From NCBI GenBank assembly GCA_036583965.1, contig JAZBQD010000019.1, positions 15,453,585 to 15,517,584 of the forward strand: a DNA stretch of 64,000 bases, read 5' to 3'. The position numbers and the translations under genes are program-made. The notes beneath the pieces are model-generated. The model saw nothing but the letters and a program-made list of their open reading frames with translations, did not search any database and was not told the origin of the DNA. Every line of letters starts with the position of its first letter. The first letter of the stretch is position 1. Positions 48,364-61,100 of the stretch are shown piece after piece. This DNA comes from Prunella strophiata (lineage: Eukaryota > Chordata > Aves > Passeriformes > Prunellidae).

Positions 48364-51300
48364 GTAAGTAGCTGCTGGTACAGCTGGGGTGTGCTGAAGG
48401 AGGGCAAAGCAATGGGGACACCTGGGCAGACAGCAGAAAGGATGTGGGAAAGGGCACAGCTAGCTCATTTGTTATTTTCCACTTAGCAAATGGAAGAAGA
48501 AATGTTCTCAGTAGAGATGGAGATCTGTTTTCTGATCAATGAATAATGCGTGGCTTTTGGAGGAAAGCCAGAGAAATTCCCTCCTTTCATTGTGTTATAT
48601 ATGATTCCCTGGTTTTAAATGGTTCCCTAATCCCCTAGCCCTGGGAAATGCTTTCCTACAGAGACACAGCACTGTGCTGCCTCTTGAGTGGCACTGACCC
48701 CCTCTTTTGCCAGGTGTGCAGCTTGAAGGTCTGGGTGCTCCAAGGCAAATTAATTTATAAGCAGACAAAAATCCAAACACTCTGTCTAGACCATTCAGTA
48801 CGTTTGACTGTTGTCAAGACACTGGAGCACTACAGTTTACCATAGCAGTGACTCAGGCTCACTGGTTTTAAATTGCTTACAACTGTTACAAAAATAGGAG
48901 GCATGTCAGGAGTCAATGGCAAGTGAGCAGTTTTCCCACTAATGCACTTGCAGGCTGAGACTCATCTCTTACTCTTCATACAAAACAGTGCTCCCAAGCC
49001 TTACCCAGTGCATCCAAGCTCCTCCTTATTTCCAGCCATACATCCCCATGCCCAGCACACCTGGTGCCTTCAGTTCCTGCTGGCTAGCTCTGCAGCTGCT
49101 TTCTACATCAGTATTCCTGTGATCCCTGACATACAGATAATTTTGGAGAGTGATCTCTGTCCCCAATGATCCCTGCACTGTGGGAGAAACCTTCCTGGTT
49201 CTATTGCATCCCAGTGGGTTCAGGGACACAGACTGGGTTCCAGGAGTTTGGTATTCCAGTAAATCTCCTTAACGCTTATGCATTTTCATAAATTCATCTC
49301 TCCCTCTAAGGCTGCCTATTAATTCTTCTCCCTGCTTATATAAACTCTCCTGGGAGCAGTGTTGCAAAGTGTATCCAGTATCCTCAGCAGTTCCCCCAAG
49401 GAAAAAGAAATCATTAGGTATCATCATCTGGCTGTTTGTCTTTATCAGCGCCATCTCCAGATGTGCAGAAGACATGAGGAAGGCATCCTGCACAGCTCTT
49501 AGTCAGGCAGAGGACAGGCAGAATTTTTCAGTGTCTTTTCTGCCAGGAGCATGCTTTGTACTTGTGCTACACTGCAGAAAATCAAGGCAAAGGTAGAGAA
49601 AAACCAACAGTGAAAATCTTGGGAAAGGAAGTGCAAAGACAGCTGGGAAAGCAGAGAGGGATAGTTTTTATAGCAGGAAAAATTTCTTTCAATGTTCAGG
49701 AAAATGTCATGGGCAGTAATATGGAAAATTACCTTGATCTTTTTATCACAGCCAGAAAATAAAGTACTTTGTCACTCTCTTTTCTTGTGCCTGGGGTACC
49801 CTGTTACCCTGAGGGGGATGAGATGTGGCAGAGTGTTGGCACAGAGACCAGCCCTGCTGACCAGCTGTACTGGGAAGGGAGCATCACTGCCAGGCTGCTT
49901 CCCCTCCATCAGGCAGCTGCTCTGAGTGCATGGATTTGTCCCCTGACAAGTGGGAAGTAAATCATGTCAGAAAAAAAGAAGTCTGTCACACATTGCAGAA
50001 AGAAGAACAAGAAATCTAATGGGCCTGTGACTGGGATAGCCTGATGCTTTCTCAGGCTGGATTGCCAGGTGCTAACACAGTTCTAAAAATGAGCTATATA
50101 AATCCAGATGACTAATACTTAAGCAAGTGGCTTCATTTCAAATACAATGAAAAAAAGAGATTACACATTTCTTTCACTGGTAAGCTTTAGAGTAGCAATC
50201 AAGTGTTTCATCTTGAATGATGCTTTCATTATCATCAGCTGTCTAGGCACTGTGATTTAGTCCATGTGTACAGCAATCTACTTCCTTGGGAGAAACAACA
50301 AGCCTTGTGGTTAAATATTGATGTTGTAGACACTGCTTTTAAATGGTATTCAGATGAGAGAGAAGTAAAGAGCCAAAAGCTGTTGTGAAGTGGTTGATGC
50401 TAGGTTTGCACTTTGAACTTGCTAAGTGAATAAAGTTTAGTACTGGAAAGACATCTGCAAGAAAGTCCAGGAGCTGCAAGATTCTTGCCTTTACAAGGTA
50501 CAGTGTCTGTGTCATGAGGTACTACATAAAGATGCTGGAATTGCTTTCAGAGCTTTGTAAGCCACAAAAGGCTGCATTCTGCTAGGCACTGTCCTTAAAA
50601 GCTCTCTCTGCAATCAAACTGGAGATTTAGATCAACTCTAAAGTGGCTACCATGGTTTGGGCTGGGTGCTTAAAGCCAATAGATGCAAAAATCCTGTCTC
50701 TCCAGTCACTGCAGACACTGACAGTTCAGTTGTCTGCTGTATGAAGCATCCAGTCCTCTTTGACATGGCCTCAAGCTGCTGTTTGGAAAATCAGAGAACC
50801 CTCTGATGTGTCCTCTCTGTTAGTCCCACCTGATTGTTTTAGAAACCCTACTTGGTTGTATGGGATGGCACTGCATAACTGTTTGTGAGCAGCTGAATCA
50901 CTCCCTGAAAGGCTTTTATTGTGCTTGAGGACTTTTAGGAACAATTATAGTACATTTAGTGTCTCTTTAGATGCTTCAATATTGACATGTTGATCCAGCA
51001 ACAAATCTTTAGCTCTGCTTCCTGCAGATAGATTTATCAAAAAATCTATTAAATGCAGAGAATCCTAGAATTCACATATAATAGCTGGAAAATGCTGTTT
51101 ACTCTGAGGGGAAATAACCTAATTCCCTCTGGAGAAAATTAGTAGAATCACACGGCTTAGCAGGCAGTCTAAAACCACAAGCAGTGTTAGGAGCACCAGC
51201 TTTCCCTGGTTTAGGAGACACCTCCCTGTTAGAGTTGTGTACTTACATTAAGAATGTGTGGGGAGTGTTTCAGCACATCCTGAGGAGGCACTGAATAAAT

Positions 51301-53093
51301 GAATGAAGCTATATGAATATGGGAAATTAAATAGACTGCTTTTGTCCTCCTTCAGGGATGACCCCAGGTCTCCTTTCCCCACATTTCTGACTCCTCCTCA
51401 TGGACCACTTGTGTTCCTGGTGCCCCGTCCAGCCCCTGATCTTGCCTTCACTGCCTGTGCTCTGCAGCCAATTCCATCATGCAGCATAACCCTGTGCCTC
51501 CTCCTGGGAATCCATCAGCCTGACAGTACCTAAATGAAAGCTGCCATGCTGCTCCCTGTGCATGCTGGGTCTCCCAGTATTGCTGGTTCCCCTGTACCTT
51601 TTTCTGCAAGGTGGGACACATGGGCTATTTGAACTTTGACTTTCCTGAGCTTCATTTCAGATGCAGTTTTTTGTCATCCCATTGAGATAAATGCTTTCTG
51701 ATTTGATATAAATGTGTACCTTACCAAGGGGCTCTGAGGAGAGGGACTCCAGCCCGTGTTAGAAGTAACTGGGATGGTGGGGACTGTGTGATGGTGAGGA
51801 CTGTCAGGAGACATGGTCCCTGAGCCCGTGGCAGCTCCTCCAGACAGTTTGGCACATCCATGGTTCCGGTAGTAACTCCCCTTATGCAAGCAGCAGCCTG
51901 CTCTTTAACCCATGCCTAGAAAACTGCTCATTGATGAAGTGAAGGGAAAGCTCATGAGGCTCTAAGGGGCCTAAGGCCAACTAAACTTAGATGCTGACAG
52001 CAAAGGAAGAAAGAACTTTCAATGAAATTGAGTGCGTTCCCTAGATATGTCTGTAATGACCTGAAGGCAATAGAGATGCTCAGAACCTGGCCTTTAATTA
52101 ACTGTGTCTTTTTCTCTCCATCTGCTTTCCTCCTTGTCTCTGGATTTCAGCCAAGACTAAGACAAGGTGGATGGAATACTTGTTTAGGCAGCATTTCTAA
52201 CCCGGCTTCACGGACCCGTGAGATTAAGCTAGTTCAAATGATGTTGACCCTTAAAAATCTGAAAAACTGCTGTTGTCAAACCCTAAATACTCCATGAGCA
52301 TGCAGGTTTCTCCAGGGGCATTGCAAAGAAGAAAGGACTTTGTCTGGAAGTAAAAGCCAGGCTTTCAAAACAGGAAAGGGGGAAGGGGTTAGAGCTAGAT
52401 ATACACTGTGGTCAGTATCAGTTTTAACCAGTGTAAGGTCTTACAAAAAGAAATATCAGAATTGACTTTTTTAAAATGGTACAAGGAAGAGAAAGGATGT
52501 TCTTGTCTGTACTCCTCACTTGTTGGTGAGCAACATTTGCCATCTCTGCTCTACCCTTGGGTAGAGAAGTCCATGGTATTGGGTGAGGAGTCCATGGTAT
52601 TGTCCATCTGCCCTCTGGATGAAGGAAGTTCATTCAAACATTGCTTCAGTCAAAATGTAGAGGAGGAAACTTAAGCTGAGTCTGGATACATGAACCAGTC
52701 TCTGGTGTTTGGATGCTGGCACACAGGTGCACAGTGAAGTCTTTACAGCTCCTGACCTTAGTGGAAGTTTGCCCTGAGCTGTCAGCTGAGATCAAGCACA
52801 ATCATGTCAGTGGAGAGCCAAAGTGAATGACATCACTGCAGAGGACTCTAATCTCCATGCAGTAATTGTATCATTTTGTTTTTCAGAGTGAAATCTTTAT
52901 CTCTGGAGACAGAGCATCTAATTAACTAATTATTTGGACTGGTGAAAATGCCAAAATAAAAATGACTGACTACAAGAAGGGTGAAACCTTTTGGCAGCTG
53001 TATAAGCTCAGATGTACAGCCTCATTTCAGAAAGCATGCTGGGTCCCTTCAGTGCAAGTAGGAAAGCTAAGGACATCCAGATCTTTTAGGACA

Positions 53094-54180
53094 GATCATA
53101 GATTCATGGAATGCTTCAGTTTAAAAGGGACCATAAAGATCATCTAGTTTCACCCACCCATCATGGGCAGTGATGCCTTCCCCTAGACCAGGTTCCTCAA
53201 ATCCCCATCCAAACTGACCTTGAACACTTCCAGGGATGGGGAAGGCACAGTTTTCTCTGGACAAACTGTTCCAGTGCCTCACCTGTTCCAGTGCCTCATT
53301 CCAGTAAAGAATTTCTTCCTAAAATCTAATCTAAATTTATGTTCCTTCCAATTTAAATCCATTACCCCTTGTACTTAGCCATACATGCCCTTGTAAAATG
53401 TCCCTCTCCAGCTTTTCTGTAGGCTCCCTTCAGGTACTGAATGCTGCTATAAGGGCTCCCTGGAGTTTCTCTCCAACTCTCTCAGCCTGTCTCATAGAAA
53501 AGGTGCTCCAGCCATCCAATCATCTTGCTGCCCCCCTCTTGAAGTGAGTCCACATCCTCCTTATACTGGGCCCAGAGCTGATCATGGTACTGCAGATGGG
53601 CTGCTCATGAGAGTGGAGTGGAGGGGAGAATCTCCTCCTTTGACCTGATGGTCATGCTTGTGCTGATGCACCCAGGACACACTTGGCTTTCTGGGCTGTG
53701 AGCACATGTTGCCAGGTCGTGTCAAACTTCTTGTCCACCAGCACCCCTAAGGCTTTCACCTCAAGACTGCTCTTAATCTATTCTCTTCACAGATTTTGTT
53801 TGTACTCAGGATGGCCCTGATATGGGTGCAGGACCTTGTTGAACTTCACGAGGTTTGCACAGGCCCACTGCTCAAGCCTGTCAAGGTCCCTCTGGGTGGC
53901 ATCTGCTCCCTCTGGATGGCATCTGCTCCCTCTGGATGGCATCCCTTCCCTCTGGATGGCATCTGCTCCCTCTGGATGGCATCCCTTCCCTCTGGATGGC
54001 ATCTGCTCCCTCTTGGTGGCATCCATTCCCTCCAGTGTGTTGAGTGCATGACACATCTTGGTGTCATCAGCAAACTTGCTGAGGATGTGCTCAATCCCAC
54101 TGTCTGTGTTGCTGGCACAGATGTTAAGCAGCACCAGTCCTAATACCATCCCCTGAGGAATGCCACTCATCTCTGGACTG
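53094..54180 (-). mobile_element. CR1 LINE 3' fragment, about 1.1 kb, minus strand
   Basis: Read on the minus strand, this is the 3' kilobase of an avian CR1. The 3' terminus lies at the left as a degraded ATCATAGATTCATGG repeat (53096-53110), followed by the untranslated-region blocks AGGGACCATAAAGATCATCT (53126) and ACACTTCCAGGGATGGGGAA (53224). Further right comes the C-terminal reverse transcriptase region, including the complement of the 'LSKFADDTK' motif near 54060-54090. Multiple stops and indels make it inactive. It is distinguished by an internal seven-copy tandem expansion at 53888-54027. Confidence 0.93.
53888..54027. repeat. Seven-copy 20-bp tandem repeat inside the CR1 element
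   Basis: Seven units of 20 bp (first unit 53888-53907) follow CCCTCTGGATGGCATCTGCT. Units 3 and 5 end in CCCTT, unit 1 has GGGTGG, and unit 7 has TTGGTGG and ends in CCATT. Ordinary CR1 copies carry a single unit here. The alternation of CTGCT and CCCTT endings in units 2-6 suggests growth by a two-unit (40-bp) step. Because 20 is not a multiple of 3, several frames stay open across it on both strands, giving spurious repetitive peptides. Confidence 0.95.
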
Positions 54181-57100
54181 TCACAATGTGTGTATATGAG
54201 GCAGGAATCTGAAGAACAGGAATAGTCTGGAACTTCTTAAACTTTGTGCAGGTTTTCAAGTAACCAAAGTTTTCAGATGTCTTGCTAATTGTTAAAATAG
54301 CCTTTCAGAGCAAGAATTTGTTATGGAAATAAACATTGTATGGCTCTAGGACATAAAAAAATAAGAAATTGGTTTTTCTTAGGATTTTTTAAATCCTGAT
54401 GGCAGAATGCACAGGTGATCCAGTGTGGATTCAAATAATGAGTTTGAACCTGATGCTGAATACTGTCTCCACGTCGCTATTCCAGCAGGAAAGCTGAGTT
54501 TACCACTACATTTCTTGTACTTGGGTGCTGATATGTTTGCCTACTCAATGCCTAAAGAACTTTTGTCCTTGGCAGAGGTCTGATTATCCCCCAGGAGTTG
54601 CGGGGAAGCTGTGATTGCAAAATGAATTGAAGTCTTCCTGGAGGCCATGATGTATCTTCAAATACGAGATGCCTGATCAGCTCAGTCAGCTCGGCTCAGT
54701 CTAATGTAGGTGCTGCAACAGGAGTTGAGCACCTCAGAGAGCTCTGAGTTTCAGTTTCCCTTTGGTTAAGCATTTCATCTTGTGAGGGCTTTTTATCTTT
54801 ACAAGCACCCCCTGCAAAGCTGCTGGCCCTAAGTGCTCAGCTGGCAGGACCACCCTTCACCTACTGCCTTTCTGCCTGAAAGACTTGTTCAAAGTAGTTT
54901 TCAGATATTTGGACATAGAGGAATCTTGGGTGGATTTCTCCCAAGTGATGCCCAAAGGAATTGTTAGGCAGGCAGGCAAACAGGCAGGGCTGGGTTTGTT
55001 TTATAATATGGGAAAGACACTTCCCTCCATCCTGCATACAACATAGTGACTACCAAAACAGAACTACAGTAGCCCCAAAATGGCAGGGGACACATTGTCT
55101 CCTGCATGAAGACATTTACAGTAGTGACTGCTACTGTGAGAGCAAGTCTGGTCTAGACAGTGACTTTTTTTAAATGCAAACAGAATGCTGAAACAGGGAA
55201 GCCCTTCCAGTTTTGGTAACACAGCTGTCACACTGTGAATTGCAGTCTTGTGTGAGAGCATTGTTCATAATTTACAAAGCAAAACCAAAATTCAATTCTT
55301 GTCATCTCCCACATACACTTTTGTGTTACTGGAGGAATGTGACTCTTAGAACTGGCTGTAGGATTTGGAGCCTTTCAAATCTAAATTGAAGTCTGAGTCC
55401 ACAGCCTGGAGCCCTGGATGATGGCAGAGTCTAGTCCAGGTCCCCATCATGTTGTTTTCACATCACTGACACTACCTTCACTTTTAGGACTGTGAACCAA
55501 ATCATTAAGCAGCCAAGACTGGATTAAGCAGAGTTCACCCATCTAAATCAGAAATTCAGTGATTGGATTTTCTGCCTCAGATTGAAGGCACTCTGATTTT
55601 GTCACCAAAGACATCAAGAATTCAAAATCCTGCCATTTTTTTTCCATTAAGCACAGTTATTTCTGGTGTAGGAATAAAATTTACAAGTCCTCACCTCTCA
55701 GTCAAAATGAGAAAATTATTTATGGTGAGGAGATTTCTTAAACAGCAATCAAATACAAAATTTGAAATAGTTTGAGCATCTAAAATGTTATATTAAGTCT
55801 GAAGAGCAGGATTAGTGATTAGAAAGCAGGTAAGACTGGAAAGGTCTTATCATTATAGGATTCTGCTGTCACTCTTTCTCCTAACATCTCCTCCTATTGA
55901 GTTATTGTAAAATCTGTGTCTTTCTGTTTGAGACACTGGTAAGACCAGATGGTCAGTCACAGCTTCCAGTGCTTTCCCATTTCAGAGTTTTTCATCACAA
56001 TAAATTCTGAAATGTTTTGCCAAGTCTAATTGTTATTTAGGCAAGTGATGAATATCTCCCCTGCTCTGGGACCTTGCATATTTGTTTTCAATTTTTCGTA
56101 CAGTAATAAATTGATATAATGGAAAAATCCACTCTCTTGAAAATGCATTTTGAAGTATTTAGAAGTAAGAGCCTCAGGCCAGATTTTGCTGTGCACGAAT
56201 CAGTGGGAGTTCTGTTGTCTATAGATTAAAAGCATTGTCTAATTTTTAAGAAGAACCATCACATATTAAACTGGTTCTGCAATAGAACAGTCCTTTCTAC
56301 TCTGAGATGCATACTCCAACATCATGATTTTTTTTTTTTTAAGCAGAAGGAGTTGGCTAAGCTGAAGACATTAATTCCTTCTGTGGATGGCAGTCCATTT
56401 GTACATGCCCACCATTTCACTGATTAAGAAGATAACAAATCTTCAGTGAAGTTACTGATGAGTCAGAGGCTGCTGATTTACAAGTAATTGTAGGTTCACC
56501 TGCTCCTGGCAGAAGGAGTTGTGCCTCATCTTGACAAGTCAGAAGTAAATGCTTAATTGGCACAAGCTGTTCCAGCAGGGAGGGCTGAGCAGCTGACCTC
56601 GGTAAAGCAGACCTAAAGAAATGTGTTCTTGTAAGGGTTTTGTGCATTGTATTGTTATGAACATGATATAAAGGTGTTGCCCTGCTTGTGTAATTGCAAC
56701 TTAAGGGTAATATTTAAGTCAGTGTAGCAGGTCAAGGAAGCAGTAGTCTGGAAATTTGGGATGTTATTCTAAAGTGAGGACACAGTGTCCATTATTATAG
56801 TATAAATATAGGCTAATGCTGCTGCCAAAATCTGTCATTAATAATTATGCAAGTTAATTTAACCCTTCCACTAGTAAATCATATTGCATTATAACTATAT
56901 AAATATAGCAGCAAATTGTGGATCCCTAATGGCTGTTTAAATGAATTATTTTATTATTTTGAAGTGTCTTTTAAATGGAGCTGGTATTTCATCAGTTCAT
57001 TGGTTAAAAATAATTTTAGACAAAGATCTGTTCCTTGAAAAATGCTGCTATTAAACTGGACTTTTACCAATGGAGCAGATTCTCTTGAATCATCCCTGGA

Positions 57101-60020
57101 CATTTTCCTTTCTTTGTGAAAGTGATGTATATTTTTATTTCATAGCCATTATCAAAGGAAATGACTGTCAGTGGAGCTCAGGGAGGGTTTGGTTTAACTC
57201 TTGTTTCACTTTGGCAAGGTGCAGGTGCTCTGCCTCAGCTTTTCAGGGCATCACTGTACAGGGGGGCTGCCCACTGCTGTGGGTTCTGCAGGGAGTCATG
57301 GTGTGTGTAAAGCCTGGGGGCAGTGCAGTAGCAATCTGTAGCCAATTTGCTTGCCTTTGTGACTGTAAAGAAACCTGTGCCTTACCTTTTAGCTCTCCAG
57401 GAGTTCCAAATACACTGAGTGGTGATTGAGGACTTCATATGAGGGCAATTGGCACAGTGAAATTCCTCGATCTGTTAATGTGATGTAATTGCCTTTTTAA
57501 GTGTTCTGTATGTTATGGAAACTGCATGAAAAATTATTAGTTGATAAATGTGATTTTACTTATATTAGAATTAAATTTACACCTGGTTTGGAAGGCCTTT
57601 CACATTTCAGTTCCATTTTACTCTGGGTGGGTCATCAATTTAATTTCCCTTAAGTTGAATCTGAATACAATTTGGAAAAGGAACTTAAGAGCAGTAGGCA
57701 TGGAAATTATTCATTGATCTCTTAAGGGACATTTTTATGTGATCACTGTAGCCCTTAATACCAGCAATAACTGAGTTGTTGAAGTGATACAAGGAATAAA
57801 CCACATAATATCAGCTAGGAGGATTATGTTTGTATAGATGCCATACATCAACAGAAGTATCAGCTACACAGTCAGCTGGCTGTTCCCTAAAACTTAGACA
57901 TATGACTTGCAATATGGCTTTCTTTGCAAAGTGGACTCTTTACAGCCATCTGCACTTACCAATCTGAAGTATGTGTGTGTTATAGTCACTCTCTTCATAT
58001 AGTGGGGTGCCCAACAGGCAAACCATTTATTTTTCAGAGATGGACACAAACCAATACCTTAGAAACTGTCCTATTAACACATTAGGAAAATATGCAGAGT
58101 ATTTCCAAGTCTTCCACAATCTGTTTTAGGAAATACAGTCTGCAGTTGGCTTTGTCTCAGACTTCCCTGAAGGTACTAATTTTGAGAAAGTGTCAGCACT
58201 AAGACGTGAGGTTTGTCTAATCTTTACTATTACCTAGAGGTTCTCAAGCTCTTAAAAAAGCTGTTAAGGATCTACAAGATAATGACTTAATACCAGTAGC
58301 ACTGAATTTTATTCACTTTGCGTAGCTTGTGACTGATGGCACCACTCATGTGAATACTGTTGAACTCTAAAAAGTTGTGCAAATCTGGACTTTAATTCAA
58401 TCTGTATATAAAACATTATACCAAGAAAATCTGTCATCTTTCTATGAGATTGAATCTGCCAGCCCCGAGGTATCTCATTAATCATTTGCTGGTGAAAGAC
58501 TGGTCATCACTGTAAGAGTATTGACTCCTGAAATCACATCTGAGCTGTTTGAATTTCAGCCTCTATCATCCCTCCTGGGAAGGTCTGTTCAGTGTAAGAG
58601 GTGCAAGACTGATAAGCTTTCAGAAGGCTTGAGGGTGACATACTGTGACTCCCACAAAGGAGACATCTTGCCCAGCCTCCAGGGAATGGTGGAAAGAGAG
58701 TCCAGGGCACTGCTTCTCCCTCTGCCACCAACCTGCTGGGAGATCTCAACAGAGTCAACTAGAATATCAGACACCCAGAGTTACCATATCTGAAACAGAG
58801 ATATGTTTTCATCCTTGTAAACTTTGTATTTGAGACTAGTAGGTGTCAAGCACTGAAGATTATTACTATTATTAGGCTCAAAAGTAATGGTAATTGTTAC
58901 AAAATTGATCAGCTGTGTCCTGTCCCATGGAATAGGAGGCTGCAGCATCATACAGTGAGGACTGTGCCAGGGCTGAGATGCAGCACCTGCAGCCACACCA
59001 TCACCATGCAGTAATGAATGAAAGGAGGCAGCCTGAGGGGCTGGACATGAACCCACACTAATAAACAGCACTATGCCTGTCTTATTACTGCTCTGCCATT
59101 GATGATACAGCTTCAGCAAGACCCTGCTAAAGGAAAGTACATCAGCAGACAAGGGAATTAACAACCTGCAAAGGCTCACTATATGACCTTACAGTGTCCA
59201 TACAAATGCCACTACCACAGAACCTTAACAGGCTCACCAGAAACTGCCTTCATGGCACCTTTTGGGGCAGTGGTTTCATCCAAGGGTACCTGAGGCACAG
59301 TGGAAGCAAAGTCTAGGTTTTTAAGGGCTTTTATCACCTTAAAATGCGGATAGATGCATGAATAAGCTCTCCAAGCTGCTTAGCTCTCAGCAAGTGTCCC
59401 AAGCCATGGTCCAATCCACCTTATTTTGGACTGGACAGATCTTTACTAATGTTTACTGTTTACTAATCTGTTTACTAATCACTTCCTCACTGTTGATCTG
59501 AGGTGAGTGGTGGCCATCAAGTCACAAGGGAGGATGAGGCAAGTTTTCAACTTAATATCTTTGCTCTTCTGCAGTTGCTTCCCCATGAGTTGCCCTCTGC
59601 AGTTGCACTGCACCACAAAGGAGCTGATCTCTCCCAGAAACTTCCTGGTACTGATGATGAGCCCATCTTCTGCCCTAAAACAGCCTCTGAAACAGCCTGA
59701 AAGCAAGACAGGTTGTTTGGGGGAGAAACTGTCCAGAAGACTAATTTCTTTTTACACCTATTTTACTGCAGTGGACCTGGGAGGTGATATTGGCTATGGC
59801 ATTGAGGTGGGGAAATGCATGTCCTGTACCTAGTGAGTTCCAGTTGGGAAGCAACCCTTTATTTCTTTCACTGGTTCCTACTTTTGTTTGATGTTAAATG
59901 GCTCAGGGCACAGTGCCATAAGCCTGCAAGCAAAGATAGTTCTTTTCCCTGGCAGCTTGAAGCAGTCTCCACATATCTGATTCCCAGAAGCAAACTTCTT
60001 CCTGCCTGTGTTGAAGTTAT

Positions 60021-60398
60021 TCACAGAGTCACAGAATCATTTAGGTTGGAAATGACCTCTGAGATCATCAAGTCCAACCTATGACCAAACATCACCTTGT
60101 CAACCAGACTGTGGCACTAAGAGCCACATCCAGTCCTTCCTTGAACACCTCCAGGGATGGTGACTCCACCACCTTTCTGGGCAGGCCATTCTGATACCCA
60201 ATCACACTTTCTTAAAAGAACTTCTTCATAATGTGCAACTTAAACCTCCCCTTGTTCAGCTTAAGACTGTCCTCTTGTCCTGTTGCTGGTTGCCTGAGAG
60301 AAGAGACTGACCCTCAGCTGGCTACAACTCCTCTCAGGCAGCTGTAGAGAGTAGAGGTCTCTCCTGAGCCTCCTTTTCTCCAGGCTAAACAACCCCAG
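60021..60398 (-). mobile_element. CR1 LINE 3' fragment, minus strand
   Basis: On the plus strand the sequence opens with ACAGAGTCACAGAATCATTT (60023), the reverse complement of a CR1 3' terminus. It continues with GGTTGGAAATGACCTCTGAG, AACACCTCCAGGGATGGTGA (60145), and the TCTCCAGGCTAAACAACCCC block ending near 60396. This identifies an avian CR1 in minus orientation, truncated at its 5' end. It is less diverged than the copy at 7650. Confidence 0.93.
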
Positions 60399-60929
60399 AT
60401 ATCTGTGTGCTTGTTAATGGAAATAAGCCCAAGTGTGCTGAAATGGCAGACTCAGCATGAAGGTCCAGTGTTTTCAGGCCTCTTTTTTTTCTGGATGATT
60501 TTTCACTTTCATCACTGTAACATGAGGAGGTCACACAGTTTGGCAGGACAAGCAGATTGTGTTCAGCACTGATTTTTTTCCCCACTGAAGATTTGCAAGT
60601 GCTCATAAAATGCCTGTGCACATCAGTTGCCACTGAGGAGTTAGACTGTGTGTTTGTGCAATGAAGTGGATGGTACTGGCACATCTCAGTGTCTCTCAGT
60701 GGTGCCTCTGTTCAAAAGAACTGAGAATTACTGTCTCCAGGTCAGTGTTGTGCTCTGCTGTTCTGTCACAGACTGTGGCCTTGCTGCTGTGTTTCCTTGA
60801 ATTGGTGGTTGACAGGAAGGTCAGGTACTTAGAGATAGTTCTTGTAGAAATATAGATGAAGTATTTATAAATGGGCTTGTCTGTTCTATTAAAGAATTGG
60901 GAAAGAAATAGCAACAGTGCTGACATGCA

Positions 60930-61100
60930 GCCTTATGTTGCACATTTTATCTCTACACCTTGCAACCATTTAGAAAGCTGGAGCTACTGTTCTCATCCTG
61001 GAGAAGGAGAAACAAGGCTGGAGTGGAAATTGTCCCAAAATTACCCAGTGAGCAAGGAGGAGAACTGAGCCTGGAACCCACCTCCTGAGGAGAGTTTCTG
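60930..61100 (+). mobile_element. Probable MIR-type SINE remnant
   Basis: The sequence CTGTTCTCATCCTGGAGAAG (60988), then GAAACAAGGCTGGAGTGGAA, TTGTCCCAAAATTACCCAGT (61031) and GAACTGAGCCTGGAACCCAC (61063), runs parallel to the MIR series 'CATTTTACAGATGAGGAAACTGAGGC...TTGCCCAAGGTCACACAG...GCAGAGCCAGGATTCGAACCC'. The similarity is diverged but keeps the right order and spacing. Confidence 0.55.

Noticed and set aside
49369..49596. Plus-strand frame with a hydrophobic stretch (LGIIIWLFVFISAIS) downstream of PRIMA1 exon 2, considered as the transmembrane exon
   Set aside because: The basic residues precede the hydrophobic stretch instead of following it, no strong acceptor gives the required phase-1 entry, and the residues do not resemble the PRIMA1 membrane segment.
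53787..54170. Minus- and plus-strand frames with repeated 'HPEGADAIQREQMP'-like or 'SGWHLLPLDGI'-like peptides
   Set aside because: These are translations of the CR1 fragment and its internal 20-bp tandem repeat, open in several phases. Not a host gene.
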